Shown here in pieces: positions 12,801-26,500 of a DNA stretch of 64,000 nucleotides. The notes beneath the pieces are model-generated. The model had not been told where the DNA came from and ran no database searches. It saw nothing but the letters and a program-made list of their open reading frames with translations. Origin of the DNA: Lycocorax pyrrhopterus obiensis. Lineage: Eukaryota > Chordata > Aves > Passeriformes > Paradisaeidae. The stretch's first letter is position 1. Every line of letters starts with the position of its first letter. The DNA lies in the NCBI GenBank assembly GCA_014706295.1, contig JACSVZ010000001.1, forward strand, positions 118,572,763-118,636,762. The letters run 5' to 3'. A program made the position numbers and the translations under genes.

Positions 12801-13544
12801 GTGCAAGGCACGCAGCTGAGTTGCACCCGAGAGGTCTGTCTGTGTCTGGGCTCAGTGTCTATGGTCCCAGGACAGCCTGTATGGGCCCAGCACCCTGCAG
12901 ATACCTGCAGGAAACCTCACCTGGACCAGGGAGTGCAGAATCCATGCTGGTTTTCTCCCAGCCTTCCCTGTGAACCCACCAGAGCGGCTTCATTCCGAAC
13001 CTGCCACTTCTGGTAAATGAGCACAAATTGGCCCTCGGCTCAGCTCCAATTAGATCACACAAGGGCCAATTAATTAGGCTGACAAGAGAGGGGTCAGGCT
13101 CTGCCCGAGGACTGGCAGCATCCTCCCTGCCCGCGCGCAGCTACCATCATGCAGGCAGGCGTGGGGCAAGGAGGTGGCTTCACCCTCTCCCTTCATCTCA
13201 CGCCGTGGGGAGCACCCTGATGCTCAAGGCCTCACGGGGATTTTTTCCTGGATAACCTTAGCCAGCTCAGCCCCGTTGTGTGGCCCTGGTGAGCAGTGCT
13301 GGCTCAGGGCCCGAGCCCCAAGCTCTGTTTTCAGCCCAGAGCCGTGAGCAGACCACGAGCAAATGGGAAGGGGTGATCCCCTATGGATGAGCAAAGCATC
13401 CGTGAGATCTCTCTGCATGCCTCCATCCTGCATCCCAACCCTGAGGATGCTGCCTGAGTGAGTGCAAGGGAACCAGACCCCACCAGGGCCCCCGAGCCTT
13501 AACACAGACCCTACAGAGAAAGGAGAACCAGCACAGGAAGCTGA
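12801..13544. other. Intergenic DNA beyond the CHRDL2 3' end
   Basis: No coding exon or repeat is recognised. It lies just past the proposed CHRDL2 poly(A) region, so it could still hold distal 3' UTR if a further poly(A) site is used. Confidence 0.4.
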
Positions 13545-14470
13545 ATCAAGAAGATGTTTTAATCAGATTTGTCAGACAGAGTTGGATCTCCAAATAAATA
13601 GATTTATCAAAACAGAATAAAACAAGAATCCAAGGATAAATACATGTACCAAAACAACCTGAAAATCCCCCAAAGCTATTTCCAGACAGGGGGAAGGTGA
13701 TGCTGCTGCACACCCTCCTCCCCATGCTGCAGAAATGATCCTGTTTGCCCTTTGGGAGATGCGCCTCCTGTGAATACAGCCCCGTAGATATTATATAGGA
13801 TAGATATAAATATATAGCACAATAAATGCTTAGTAGCGACCTTAGTGCAGTGTTCAGGGTCTCAGACCCTGCCAGCAGGTGGGTCCTCCCAGAACCTACA
13901 TTTCCAAGTGACCTGCAAAGAAGGGAAAAGAATCGTCTCAGCTGGAAGAGAGGAGATTTTAAAAAAAACACCCTTTGGAGGGCATTCAGCCAAAGAAACC
14001 CCTTTGCAGATCCCAGGGGCTCCAAGGAAAGAAAGAGGGATGATTTTTCTTTCTTTGCAGGTCACATCTCCACCAGCAGCTGGTAAGGAGCACGGTCTTG
14101 TTCTGCTTTGCTGCGCGCTCCTGATGCTCCTCAGGAATGCCGGGGTGTCCGGGAGGGGTCCCACCTCCTCGTGCCGCACCAGGTCTCACCCCTCCACCAT
14201 CTCTCCCTCCTCCCTCTGCTCATCCAACATCTCTGGGACAGCGAGAGGTGACGGCCAACCTCCTGCACTCTCCCGCTGGAGAGAGGCACCTGCACGGCTG
14301 CGGCTTCGACGCCGATGGATTGGGATCGTTCTCTGGAGTTCCTGGAGTTTCCACTAGTGTAACCTGTATTGCAGTGCCAGTCTATTTAATAATGCAGCTC
14401 TGGAGTTCGTATATATGTGTATGTGTGTCTGTGTGTAGATAAATCATTAGCTACAGAAAAGTTCTTTGCT
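13545..14470 (-). other. CHRDL2: Probable CHRDL2 3' UTR
   Basis: This directly follows the CHRDL2 stop codon (minus strand, 14,473-14,471). Its AT-rich stretches (13,550-13,640 and 13,780-13,840) suit a 3' UTR. No minus-strand AATAAA is present, but ATTAAA variants lie at 14,390-14,385 and 13,563-13,558. The extent is inferred from the second ATTAAA. Transcript data would settle it. Confidence 0.45.
13558..13563 (-). terminator. Candidate CHRDL2 polyadenylation signal (ATTAAA)
   Basis: ATTAAA on the minus strand, about 0.9 kb past the CHRDL2 stop and just after an AT-rich segment. It is a common variant hexamer. A nearer ATTAAA at 14,390-14,385 would give a UTR of about 0.1 kb. Confidence 0.35.
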
Positions 14471-14550
14471 TTACAAGTTCTTTGTTTCCTTCTCTGGGCT
14501 TTCTGTCATCCTCAGCTCCGACGTCTGGGCTCGGAAGATGTTCCAGTGAC
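14471..14550 (-). CDS. CHRDL2: CHRDL2 coding exon 11 (stop codon)
   Basis: Residues 408-433: [15 protein letters not shown], then a short polar tail ending KETKNL and TAA at 14,473-14,471. It aligns with the human GHWNVFLAQTLELKV tail. The acceptor is CAG at 14,553-14,551. Confidence 0.92.
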
Positions 14551-17500
14551 CTGGATGAGCAATGACAGGCTCACATTAGGAACAGCCTTGGAGCAGGAAA
14601 GCACAATTCCCCCATGTGCAGCACCCTTGGCACTGCAGGATCCACAAGGACCTCGCTGTGGGAGAGCTCTGCGCACAACACTGGCAGTGGTCAGAGCAGC
14701 TCATCAGTGATCCCAGCCCTAGACTTTGTCATCTTGCAATTAAAATGGTGCTTGGAGGGGCCCTCTTGCCCTTGCACTGCAATTAATGGCACAATCAACA
14801 GCCCTTACAACGCTTTCCCGGAAAACACTTGCACAGTGTGAAAAGAAAAGGGGCTTAGACTGAAACAGGGATAAATCCCCCTCTCCATCACCTCAAGGGG
14901 TGCTCTGATGTGGTGTTAGGTCCATGTCCTCCCCGGCATGTCTCAGATCTGGGCTGACTTTCTGCCTCTCGGGGGAAGAAGCATTTTGCTTGTCTTTTGT
15001 CTCAACCTCACAAAGCCACAATGTCAGTTTCAGGGGCAGTGGACAGGTATGGCTCTCTCCTCCCTTCTGTCAGCCCCATTTGTCTGGGTTGGGTTGCTCA
15101 AAACCCCCCCATTTATATTCATGTTTCTGCTGCTGCCTCAGTCTTGGGTCTGCATTCAGCAACCCATGTTAGGGGAAAATCCTGCTGCAGAGGAAGGAAT
15201 CCCTCTGAATCCCCCAAGGAGCTGCAGACTCCCAGCAAATCAAATGTGGAACTCCACAAAACCCCCCCAAAATCAGGACAAAGTGTCCCAATCCCTCTCC
15301 TTGCTCCCACAAAGAATCTCCAGATGTGCAGGAGGTGGCTGGAGGTGTTTTCCCTCCAGGTGTTCTCTTCCCCCAGTGCAGTCCCAGGGAGCATTATGCA
15401 GCCCCAATGTCATCACTCCGGGGGTGCAGGGAATATTTTCGAGCTGAATTAATCTCCTGCTGTGAAGAAATCACCGGTCAGAGCTTTCCTAGAACTTGCA
15501 GCTATGGCAGTGGGATGGTTTCACAACAGGGTTATTTGTCAGGGGAAACTGAGGCAAGAAGAAGGAGGCACATGCCAGAGACTCCACCAGGGTGTGAAGC
15601 TCAGCCTGGGAGCAGGGACTGGAACATCTCCCAGGGTTTGGTCAAAAGCTGCTGTCTCAAACGGGCTGGGGGTGAAAACAAGCCCCCAGCGTCCCTGGGG
15701 CACTGGGAGTGCTGGTGTGCACTGGGCAGCAGCACTGTTCCGGCTGACCCCATAACCCGTGGGTGCTGGACACTGCAGGCATGGCTCTGATCCCAACCCA
15801 TCCCATTAAACCCCAGCCCAGCCAGGCGAGGAGGCAGCCAGCAGGAAACAGCGTGGCAGCTTCGCTCCATGCAGGCACTCCCAGCATGTGCACCAGCATT
15901 CCTGCTCTTTGTCATGTTTACGCACATCCCGGAACGTCCAGAATGATTTTTAAAAATATTTCAACAGTTTATTTTTTTGCTAATCCCTTGCATCATTTTT
16001 TTTTTCCTCCCCCCACGCTCCCAGTACCACCAGATGGATTAGATATAAAAATCAAACAGTTTTACGGGCTCTGGAGAGACAAAACCTCTGGATTTCACAA
16101 GAGTGCATCCACTTTTAGAAAGCTGGCTGCCCTTTTCAATACCATAAAGTGAAAATGTGGCTGTTAACCAGGAGTGTTGCGTATGGGTGTGAAGACAGGT
16201 CAGCCCCAACCCAGCTACACTTGCACAAGCGTTTTCCCCACGGTTCAGCTCCCCCTGCCATGCTGGGATTTCGCAGCCTGTTTGGAATGGCCAGAGCAGA
16301 GCAGAAAATCAGGAGGTTGTTTGGGGTAGGGAGTGCTGGAGGAGTGAGGAAATGGGATTTTTCTCTCCCTACCTTCATTCGTCCTAGTGATCAGCCTGAA
16401 GTTTTGTGCTTCTTGCTTGAATTCTTGTTTGCTGATCGTCTTGGTCTGGATCAGATGGAATATTCCTGCAGAGGGGGACACGGCATCAGATTCCACAGTG
16501 TCCAATTCAAGGCTCACACAGGTTTGGATTCTCTGTTCCCTCCTGACACTGCCTGCCCTGGATGCCCCGGCGTCCTGGTTTGGTGCAGGACCTCCTGCCA
16601 AAGCCTGGTGGGAACCGGGAATGAATCCAGGGTGGGCCAAGGCCAGGAGACATCTCATTTAAGTATCAGATTAGATATTAGGAGGAAATTCTTCCCTGTG
16701 AGGTTGGGGAGGCCCTGGCATAGGCTGCCCAGAGAAGCTGTGGCTGCCCCACCCCTGGAAGAGTCTAAGGCCAGGTTGAAGCAACCTGGTCTAGTGGGAG
16801 GTCTCCTGTCCCACAGCAGGGATGTGGAATGGGATGGACTTGAAGATCCCTTCTAACCCAAACCTTTCTAAGATTCTATGGTTCTATGAAAACAGTCACT
16901 GCTTGTTAAATCAGGATGTTTCACCACAAAGCAGTGAAAGCAACAGGATTGTGTTGCTCCAGAAAGCATCTTGCCCTGGAGGAGTTCAAATCTCCCCTAA
17001 AACCACCAAAGAAATACAGGTGAGAGCAAGGGGATGCTGGGATCCTTGTCCCCTCTGCTCACTCTCAACCACCCATGTTCCCCGACTGCAGAGACCCCTC
17101 CATGCTCAGACGATTTCCTGCCCTTGAAGCAGCCAGGGACCAAAGTTTTCTATCTCTTTGTCACCAGTGCTGAAATTCCTCCAGACAGGAAAAAACACAA
17201 GTGACCTCAGCAGAGATTGATATTTCTGCCCATGCCAGCATTGTCTTCTTAGTGGAGGTGCCTGACTCAGATGTTTGACCCAGGCAAACCAGAATCTGCA
17301 TTTAGCAATGAAAGTGACCTTCCTGTGGGATTAGGGGTTATGATATTCCTGTTCTCCTGCAAGGCATGACAAACCAGGCAGGGATGCCTGGAATATCCTT
17401 CCCCACCTCTCCCTCAGGCTCCCGGAGTACTCAGCCTCTTGCTGCCAGCAGATGTGAGAGGAAACATGGTCCCCCTTATTTGGTTAAGAGACTTTCCCTG

Positions 17501-20500
17501 ATTCCCAGCAGCAATTACACATAAAAAGAGTATGTAATGAAGGGGAACTGCCTCACAATCCATATAAATGAGATGTTATCAGCTGTGGAAAATTAGTACA
17601 GGAAGTCAAAGACATAGAGAGAAATAGATGGATATTTGGACTATTAATTAGTCCTTTCAGTGGGTTGGGTAAAGAAGTCCTACCAGTAACAAAAGAAGAC
17701 ACTGGATGGAGACAATAAAACTGTTATTGACGCAAGAAAGGCACAAGTGTTCAATAAATCCTTCTGGTCTATACTTAGAAAGGAGCAGGAGGGTGTGCTT
17801 ACAGTCCCCGGGGCTGATGGAGCACTTTCCAGCACATTAGTAACCAAGAGGATATTTTAAACAAGAGCTACAAGAGATAAACATCTTTTAGTCAACCGAC
17901 CTAGATAATGCTCCCCCAAGAGCTCTCAGAGAGCTGGCTGAGACCTTTGCCTCCCCGGGATGGTCATTCCTGACACACGCCAGGAGCTGGGGAGCAGTGC
18001 AGGAACGCAGGCCATGCTCCAGCAGGAATCAGGAGAGCACAAGATAAGAACAGTCCACCAGTGGAGTGCAGGATGGATGGAGCTGGCACAGGGCAATGCC
18101 ATTCCTGGCAAGCACATCCCATCCAACAGGCAGGAGCATTCCTGGCAGCGTTTGGGGTGAGATGGAGTGAGCTGCTGGGGCTGTCAGGCAGGCACCACCG
18201 TTCTTGGTGTTTTAAAGAGGGTTTGTAAGAAAGATGGGGATGGACTTCTTAACAGGGCCTGTAGCGAGAGGACAACAGGTCAAAACCATCAGAAAGCCTC
18301 TTTTCAAAACTCCTGGTGATGTTCAGACCCCTAAAAAGACAGGGAAGTCTGCACTGCAACTCTTCTGGAGGCCGGTTGTGCGCCACCAGCCAGCTGGGTA
18401 AAACTTTTGGCTGGGACTTGGTCCTGGTTTCTCCTCCCAACTCCTGCTTCATGGAGGGAACCATCCTGGCTCAGAAATAGATGAGGCCACGTAGGTATCA
18501 TGAGCCCATACAAAGGCAGATGGACGAGGTCCAGGTGTGACTTGCAGCCTCTTTACTCCACACACTCTGCTCTGTTGGTAGAGTGATGGACCATGGAGAG
18601 GTGGAATCCATATGAGAGTGAGCTCATGCTCTTTCCCAATAATAACACTTCAGTCTGCCAAGCAAAAGAGCTGTGTTGGCCTCAGGGACAAGGGCCTCCC
18701 CTGTCCCTGGCTGGCAGGGCTTGGGAGCTCCATGCAGACGTGAAGCTTTTGGCCTCGGAAGGTGCCGAGAAGGTTTGGGTGCTGCCCCGTGCCAAGGAGC
18801 GAGGGGAGGAAGCAGCGGGGCCCAGACAGCGTGGGCTCAGAGCTGTCCTCGGCTACAAGGTGCCATTGTGAGGGAGGCCCCGCTGAGGCGGGGGAGCACG
18901 GGCAGGGGGGCACCGTGGAGCACGGAGGATGGCAGGGGCAGGATGGAAACATGGTGGCAACCAGGGCTCCGTCTCTGGAGTTAATTTCTCGGGCTGCTGT
19001 CCATGTGTGCCCAGTCTCAGCAGCTGGCTGAGGTCTCCCTAGGGAGTGATGTGGAACAGGGACATACCAGGAGACCAGAACACCTGGCTACACATGCCCA
19101 GCAGATGCAGGCCGAGGGTCACTGGATCCATAGAAAAGGTACAACCAGCCTTAAGCGCTCAAGTTTTTTGGGGTAGAGTATGTCCAATGGAAACTCAGGA
19201 CTGGGGCACTGGGATGCTTCCCTGGGCTGCAGAGAAACACAGCACAAATACGTACAGGACCAGGTGTCCCTGGACTCCTCTGGTCCATAAGAGCAAAGCT
19301 GAAGGTGTGGGGAGAGAGCAAGAGATTGGTGCCATTTGACAGTGTATTTGCTGCGCTTTGACGTCCGGAGGACACACCAACAGGAGCATCCAAATCCACC
19401 CACCCAAAAAGTGCGCTGGGGACAATTCATCCCCCTCGAATGCACCTTTGCAGCAGCTCTCAAGCTGTAGGTGTACTGGGGTATAAAAAAAGAGCAAAAG
19501 CAAAACCACAGAGTGACCAGAACAATTTTTTTTGTTTGTTTTCCGTGTGTATTTGGCATGAGAGCAGGGAGGTTTGGAGGAGCAGCCCCAAGGCCCTTGT
19601 CTTGCTTGCCCATGTGCTGTGCCTCCAGATGGTGTTGCAGCTCATGGTGAGGTATAGTGGGGCCAAAAGTGGTTTCCAGCCCCCAGTCTGCATGGAATGC
19701 AGGAAAAGAGTGTGAAATGGGGGAGGCAGAAGAGCCAGCCTGCTGTCAGCAGGTTTTGATTCACCACGCGAGGGGTGGAGCACCTCTAGAAAAGCCAGAA
19801 AAATCGAACAAAGCTTGGAAAGCATCAGGTTTCCACAAACACCTCCTGCTCTGCTGGCTGCTTTCATAATGGTGCTCACCTTTAATCAACTTCCAGTTGT
19901 AGATTTCCACCTCTTCTGCCAGCTCCTTCTCGATCGCCATGGTCCTGAGGATCTCCTTGGAGGCCTCGGAGCGCGGCGGCACAAACGTGTACACCAGGAC
20001 ACGGCTGGGGCTCCTGCCACAGCCCGGGGTGGCGATTTCATCCGTGGGTTTGACTCTGGTTTCTGAGCAAACACAAGGACAGAGTTCATTAAATAGGGGC
20101 AGGAAGGACCATCTCAGCACCCAGGTCACGGAAAAGGCATCTCGGCTTTGGTGCCACGTAGCACAGTCGTGTCTGTCCCATGATCCGATGCCCAGCACCA
20201 GGACCAGCAGCAAAGGAGAGGTTAATAAAGGACCTGTGGACCTCTTCATTCTCATGTTTCCCATTCCTCCTGACCCTGGCAGCCTCTGTGCCAGCAGGGC
20301 TGGGGAAGGGGATTTTGTCCATCTGGATCCCCCATACTCTCTGCAGTGACCTTGATGCCACCATCGCCACAAAGCACAGGCCGGATTCCCCACTTCCCAC
20401 CTCGCTCCCGCTGGAGGAGGAACACCAGGGGAGCAAAGGGATGAGCCCACAGCAGAGGAGCCTGGGCTGCCTGGGCAGCACGCCTGGCTCAGCCCCACAG

Positions 20501-23500
20501 GTGGGCTCAGCACCAGCCCCAGCACCCTCACCACACGGGGTGCCACCACAAGGACATCCACACTGGGTCCTACGTGACTTTTTCAGCATTCTTGGTAAAG
20601 AAGAGCTGCTAATTTTTCCCTCTTTTTTTTAATGTATCTGGAGTAATTAAGAATCCCCCATGGTTTTGGAAGGAGATTTATTGCCTTTGGTTGTGGTCCT
20701 TGGAACGCAGAGGAGCCCAGCTCTGCTGAATTTAGCCTTGTTCTCTCAGTCAGTTTGGATGCTGAAGCTTTTTACGCTACTCGAAAGAAAGTTTGGCTAT
20801 AAATAGATGCCTGGGGGTTATTTTAGTAAGACAGTTATTTTAGGCCTGATTCTGCTCTCCCCCGGGCTTTCTAGGGTGGTCCTGAGCTCTTCTTCTCTGA
20901 GAGGGGATGGAAATCCCAATTTAAAGGGAAGCAAAGCTTTTCAGCAACCAGAGGACAGGCTCTCAGTTCTGCAGTTCAGCGTGAGGCAGAGGGGGATGAG
21001 CACAGCCCAGCACCCTCATCCCTCCCACTGTGGGGTCAGCGAGCAGGGAAACCTCTGTCCCAGAGCCTTAAACTTCACCTGCTCCAGGGCATTCACAGAA
21101 GCGTGGAGTTGTTAAAGCTGGAAAAGCCCTTTAAGATCATGGAGACCGTGATTAAAGCCCCACCTTCACAGAAGGAAAGAAACCCCCGGAATCTGACAGG
21201 AATTTAACAACCCAGGAGCTTCCCACCGGAGCCACTCAATTGCCCACAGCATCAGGGAGGAGGAGCAGGGACACAGAGGTGGTGGTCACCTGCTCTGCCC
21301 ACATCCAAACAACACATCACAGCCATTCCCGGGATCAGGGCCCCTTCAGCAAAATCTCTTAGTGCTCCTCTCTTAGTTACTGGGTACAAAGGAGGAAGAT
21401 AAGGACAGTCACAGAAAGCACCTGGAAAAAGAATCTGGGCAAAGCCTCCCTGTGGGGAAGGAAAGGGCAAGGATGTAACTTGGCTGAGCAATGTGTGTGT
21501 GTGTGATCGCTGTCTGTGAGAACTGGAAAGCAAGAACAAAATCGTTTTGGCTGCATCAGGGTGTTTAATTGGAAATAAAATGAAGTCTGAACAACAGACA
21601 AGAGATCCAAGCAGGGAAAGTTGTCAGCTTTAAACCAGAGAGACCCACTAGAGTGGGAATGCAAGACTGGAAGGGCTCTGCTCAGTCATCACATCCCATT
21701 CCCACCAGGCACCACATCATAAATCCTGCTCATAAACATATCAAAAACCTTATTAAAACAAGCTGAGCTTCTGCCCTTCGCTCCCCCAGGGAGGCCATCC
21801 CAAAACCTCTCCACTCAGGGGCTGGAAAACCTTGAAAATCTCAGCTCAAACGACTTTGCAGCCATTCCAAAACATGGCAGTGCCCTTTGCTTGCTCTCCT
21901 GTGTGTGACCCCTCCACAGAAACCCCTTGAAGATGCTGATCAGAGGGGATCACGCACAATCTGCTGCACCTGCACCCAGGCTCAAAGACACTCAGGTACC
22001 TTGAGTCTCCACAGGGAAGCTGTGGGTGGTCCATCAGCCAAACATCTCCTGATAAATGTCAGTACAGAGAGGTATAATCCACAAAACATTCTCCAGTGGG
22101 ACCAGGAGGAGATGTCACCCCCTGCCACATCTTTGCCAAGTCTGTGGTTTAAGGCAAACAGCTTTCCAAAGACCAAGGAGCTGAGAGACCCAAAACACAC
22201 TGAATAGGAAAGGAGAAGTGGTCTTCTCCACCATGGAATCACAGAATCATTAAATTTGGAAAAGACCTTTGAGACCATCAAGTCCAACTGTACCCCCAGC
22301 ACTGCCAAGGCATCACTGACCCATGTCCCCAAGTGCCACATCCACAGGGCTTTTAAATCCCTCTGGGGATGGGGACTGCACCACTGCCCTGGGCAGCTGT
22401 GCCTGGGCTGGATAACTCTCTGGGGAAAGACATTTTCTGTAACATCCAATCCAACCCCTGGCCCAGCCTGAGGCCGTTCCCTCTCCTCCTGTCCCTGTTC
22501 CCTGGGAGCAGAGCCCAACCCCCCCCCGGCTGCCCCCTCCTGTCAGGGAGTTGTGCAGAGCCACAAGGTCCCCCCTGAGCCTCCTTTTCTCCAGGCTGAG
22601 CCCCTTTCCCAGCTCCCTCAGCTGCTCCTGCTGCTCCAGCCCCTTTCCATATCCCAGCCCAGTTCTACCTGGACCACCCCAAAATCTGTGTTCAACCTCC
22701 ACTTCCAGAGACAAGGGGTTCCAGCTCCAACAAACCACGAGTACCACAGACAACCCCTCTCCTGGGAAGTGTCCTCCCCCCCCTTCACACCTACAGCTCA
22801 GCTGCCACAATATAACCCTCTGGTTTTTGTCCCACCTGGAGGTTTGGAGAGCAGACTGTGTCCTCTCCCCCGAAAGCACTTCCATCTGTCTGAGCATTCT
22901 CAGCATGTTCCGCCTGGAGCGTCTTTCTCCAGACTTCATCCTCCCAACAGATGGAAACTTTTGGGGGTCAGTGCAGCTTCCTCACCTCGGGGAAGTCCTG
23001 CTGCCCTCCAAGACAAGTCAACCCTTCCATCAGTGCTTGCCCTGCTGAACTTGTCTGGTGTGAATTCTGGCCACCAGTGATGTGAATCCCTACACATCCG
23101 TCAGCCTGAGACTTTAAACCAAGGTTAAGGAAGGAACTGGAAGGCAGCTGCAGGAGCAGGCGGGATCCCACCTACCTGGACATATTTTACAGCATTTCCC
23201 GTCTACTTTCTCTGGATATTCACATGGATACTCCTTGGGGCATGTGATCTTCTGGCAGTCCTGGACACCATCCCTGCACGTGCAGAGGATGCAGGGCAGG
23301 AGGCCGTAGAGCCGGAAGACGGGGTGCCACACTTCCCCATGGGAGTAGGTCTTCCCATTGTAAACACAAGCTGGAGGAGAGAGAGAAAAGAGCTGCTTGT
23401 GGAAATAAATCCTTCTTCTCCTTGTAAACCCAAGGCTCGGTGGAGTCACTGCATTTCAGCACCCCAGACATGGGTGGTCCTGCTGTGCCGAGGAACGAGG

Positions 23501-26500
23501 TCCCCTGGCAGCGGATCCGGCGGCAGCGGGCACCGGGACATCACAGCCACCACACCCAGGAGGAGCCATGGGACAGATGGAGCAGGTGCCAGGAGATGGG
23601 TCTGCTGGGTTTGGCCACCCTGGTGGGGACAGGGGCAAGTGCGGGCAGGACCTCACCTGCCTCCCAACCTCTGGAAGCCCAGGGTCCCTCCGAGGCTGTC
23701 ACAGGAATGAAGCACAGTGAAGAGTGCCACCTGCTGACTCCTCCATGGAAATTTTTGGAGGTCTCAAAATTTCCTCCAGGGCTTCATCTCCAAGGACTGG
23801 AAAGAGCCCTTCTGGAGGCACAATGGTGGGAGAGCCACCAAGAGGAGAAAGGACCCGCTATTCCCCCCTTTGGCTCAAGGGGCTTGCCTCCTCATCTCAC
23901 TGTCCTACTCTCTCCTCCAGGAGCACCACCTGGGACAGCGCTGCGTCAGACCCAGCACTTGCACACAGCTGCAAGGAGGAATGGCCTGTCCTTCTGTGGC
24001 ACTGTCCTGGAAGGTCCATGTGGAGCCTTCCAGCTGAGCTCCTTCCTTCCCAAGTCCCAGATCTCCCAAACATTCCAAGGACCACTCTTCTTCCAACCCA
24101 TTTTGGAAAGTGGTAGATTCATGCAGTCGGGAGGCTGTGGGCACGAGGACTGAGATACCTGGGTGAGACTGGCTGTGGAAGAGTGAGGAGCAGGACCTGC
24201 TGCTGAATCAGATTCCCTGAAGAATTCCAAGTCCTGGAGAAGCCACTTTAAGCCACATACAGACTGCCTGGCCTCTCCATCCCTTACCTTTCTTGTGCTT
24301 CTCTTTCAAGACGATCTTCACGGTGGTGCCACCTGCTCCCTTGGGTTTGAAGCTTCTGGGAATTAACTCCAGGGAAGAACTGAGAACAGTGGACACGGTG
24401 GCTCCAGGTGGCTTCCTTCCCATCACCTCTCCCAAGCATTGGTCTTGTGAGTGTCTCTGTGAGCAGCCAGAGAGAAGAGGGGGTTCAGACTCAGGCAGTT
24501 GAGTTGTTCTCACTCCAAAGCGTGCTGGAAAAAGCCATGCAGTGTCCTGCACACCGTCCATCAGGAGTGGAAGGGGCAGAGACCACAGGGATAAGCAATG
24601 ACCCACAAGCCATATAAATCACAGAAATATTTAGGTTGGAGAATTCCTCTGAGATCATGGAGCCCAACCATTCCCTCAGCACTGCCAAGACCACCACTGA
24701 CCCATGTCCCCAAGTGCCACAACCACAGGGCTTTTAAATCCCTCTGGGAATGGGGACTCACCAGTGCCCTGGGCAGCTGTGCCTGGGCTGGATAACTCTC
24801 TGGGGAAAGACATTTTCTGTAACATCCAATCCAAGCATCCCCTGGCCCAGCCTGAGGCCGTTCCCTCTCCTCCTGTCCCTGTTCCCTGGGAGCAGAGCCC
24901 GACCCCCCCGGCTGCCCCCTCCTGTCAGGGAGTTGTGCAGAGCCACAAGGTCCCCCCTGAGCCTCCTTTTCTCCAGGCTGAGCCCCTTTCCCAGCTCCCT
25001 CAGCCGCTCCTGGGGCTCCAGCCCCTTCCCCGTCTTGCTGCTGCCACCACCCAAGGGGTGCTGAGCAACTGGTGTCAGTGTCCCACACTGGTGTCCTCCT
25101 CATGTGGGTCACCCTCACTGGGGCAGCACTTTTCCCTCTCCAAGCTCAACCCAATGCCCTCAGAGAAGCGAGGTCCTACATCCCTAACGCACACAGGAAA
25201 ATGGGCAGGTCTTTCCTAGATGGGAAGACGAGGACTGGCATCTGTGTGGCTCAAACAGGATCAGAAAGGTGAGGATGGGCCATATCCTGCTCTCTCACCT
25301 GGCAGGCACCAGGAGAGTTGGCATGGCACCGCCAGCCAGCAGGACTGGAATCCCAGGAACATCCCAGGAACATCCCAGGCTTCCAAGAGCAGAGTGCTGG
25401 GACAAGACACGCTGCACAAAGGGTCCCCTTGTGTCTATTTTGGAGATTTTATAGGTGGTGGAGCAGTATGGAAAAGGGCAGAGCCAGGAGCTAAGTGACC
25501 TAATCCCACAGACCTGGCATGGGCTGCCCAGCTCTGAAACGTCGCCGTGAAGGAACCCTCGGCAGCCAAGGAGTCACTCTTTCCTTGCTGGGGCTGCTGA
25601 TACAAACAGCCTGGGGAAGGGAGAGTGGTGGCCAGCTCCAGCACTGCCCTCTTGGTGGGAGGCAGGACACCTTCAAGCCCAAGGGGAGCAGAGACACCTT
25701 CTCCTGGAGGAGAAACCCTCCCAAGAGAGATTTGGGCATCTGACTCTACAGACAAGGGTCAGGCCTGGCTGTTGGTCACCTCTGGGTCTGCTCTGACAAC
25801 GTCCTTCAGCTGTTTGAGCTGGCAGACATTGGCCAACGAGGAGGAGGAGGAGAAGTGTCCCAGATTTCCAGTTCCTGCAGACCTTTTGCTCTTCCAAAGA
25901 TGTCATAGAACCATAGAATTGGAATCATTTAGGTTGGAAAAGTTCTCTAAGGTCATTGAGTCCAACCCTTTCCCTGACACTGCCAGGTCCCCCACTAAAC
26001 CATGTCCCTAAGATGCTGCAGAGGGAGAGTAGAAGAGTCTTTCCCCGGTGGCCTGAGGTATCACCTAGGCTGATATCCCTCAGCTAGATTCAATTCCATG
26101 GCACGATTCACCTGCAAATCAGGTGTCCATGGTTCTGCTGTGCAAGGATCTGAGTGTCCTCCCAGAGCTGCTGGGGGTGATTTCTTTGTAGAGGACAATG
26201 TGCTAGGGCTGTGAGCTGTTCAGGGGGCTGTGCTAGAAGCAAGAAGTGGAGTTTTAAAACACAAATGTCACGTACAACACCTCTGTTTAACTGCAGGGGT
26301 TCCTCTTCCGTGGACTTCTCAAAGGAGCCATCTGCAAGGGAAAAACATTGTCCTGGGAGATGCTGCGGGGATGAATGGAGGTTTGTTCTCTGTGGCTGAA
26401 AGCAGCTCTCCTCCAGGTGCTGCCCTGCCTGGGAGTCTGGAGAGACAGGAGCTTTGCACATGCAATTCATATTACCCAAGGAAAACCCAAGCCCTCAGCT

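Noticed and set aside
1..13500. POLD3 3' exons expected by synteny
   Set aside because: No POLD3-like peptide, including its C-terminal PIP-box, is visible on the plus strand. The gene probably lies outside the left edge.
18560..18625. tRNA-like A-box (GTTGGTAGAGTGATGGACC)
   Set aside because: Resembles a tRNA D-arm, but no GGTTCGAATCC-type B-box follows at the right distance and no acceptor-stem pairing was found.
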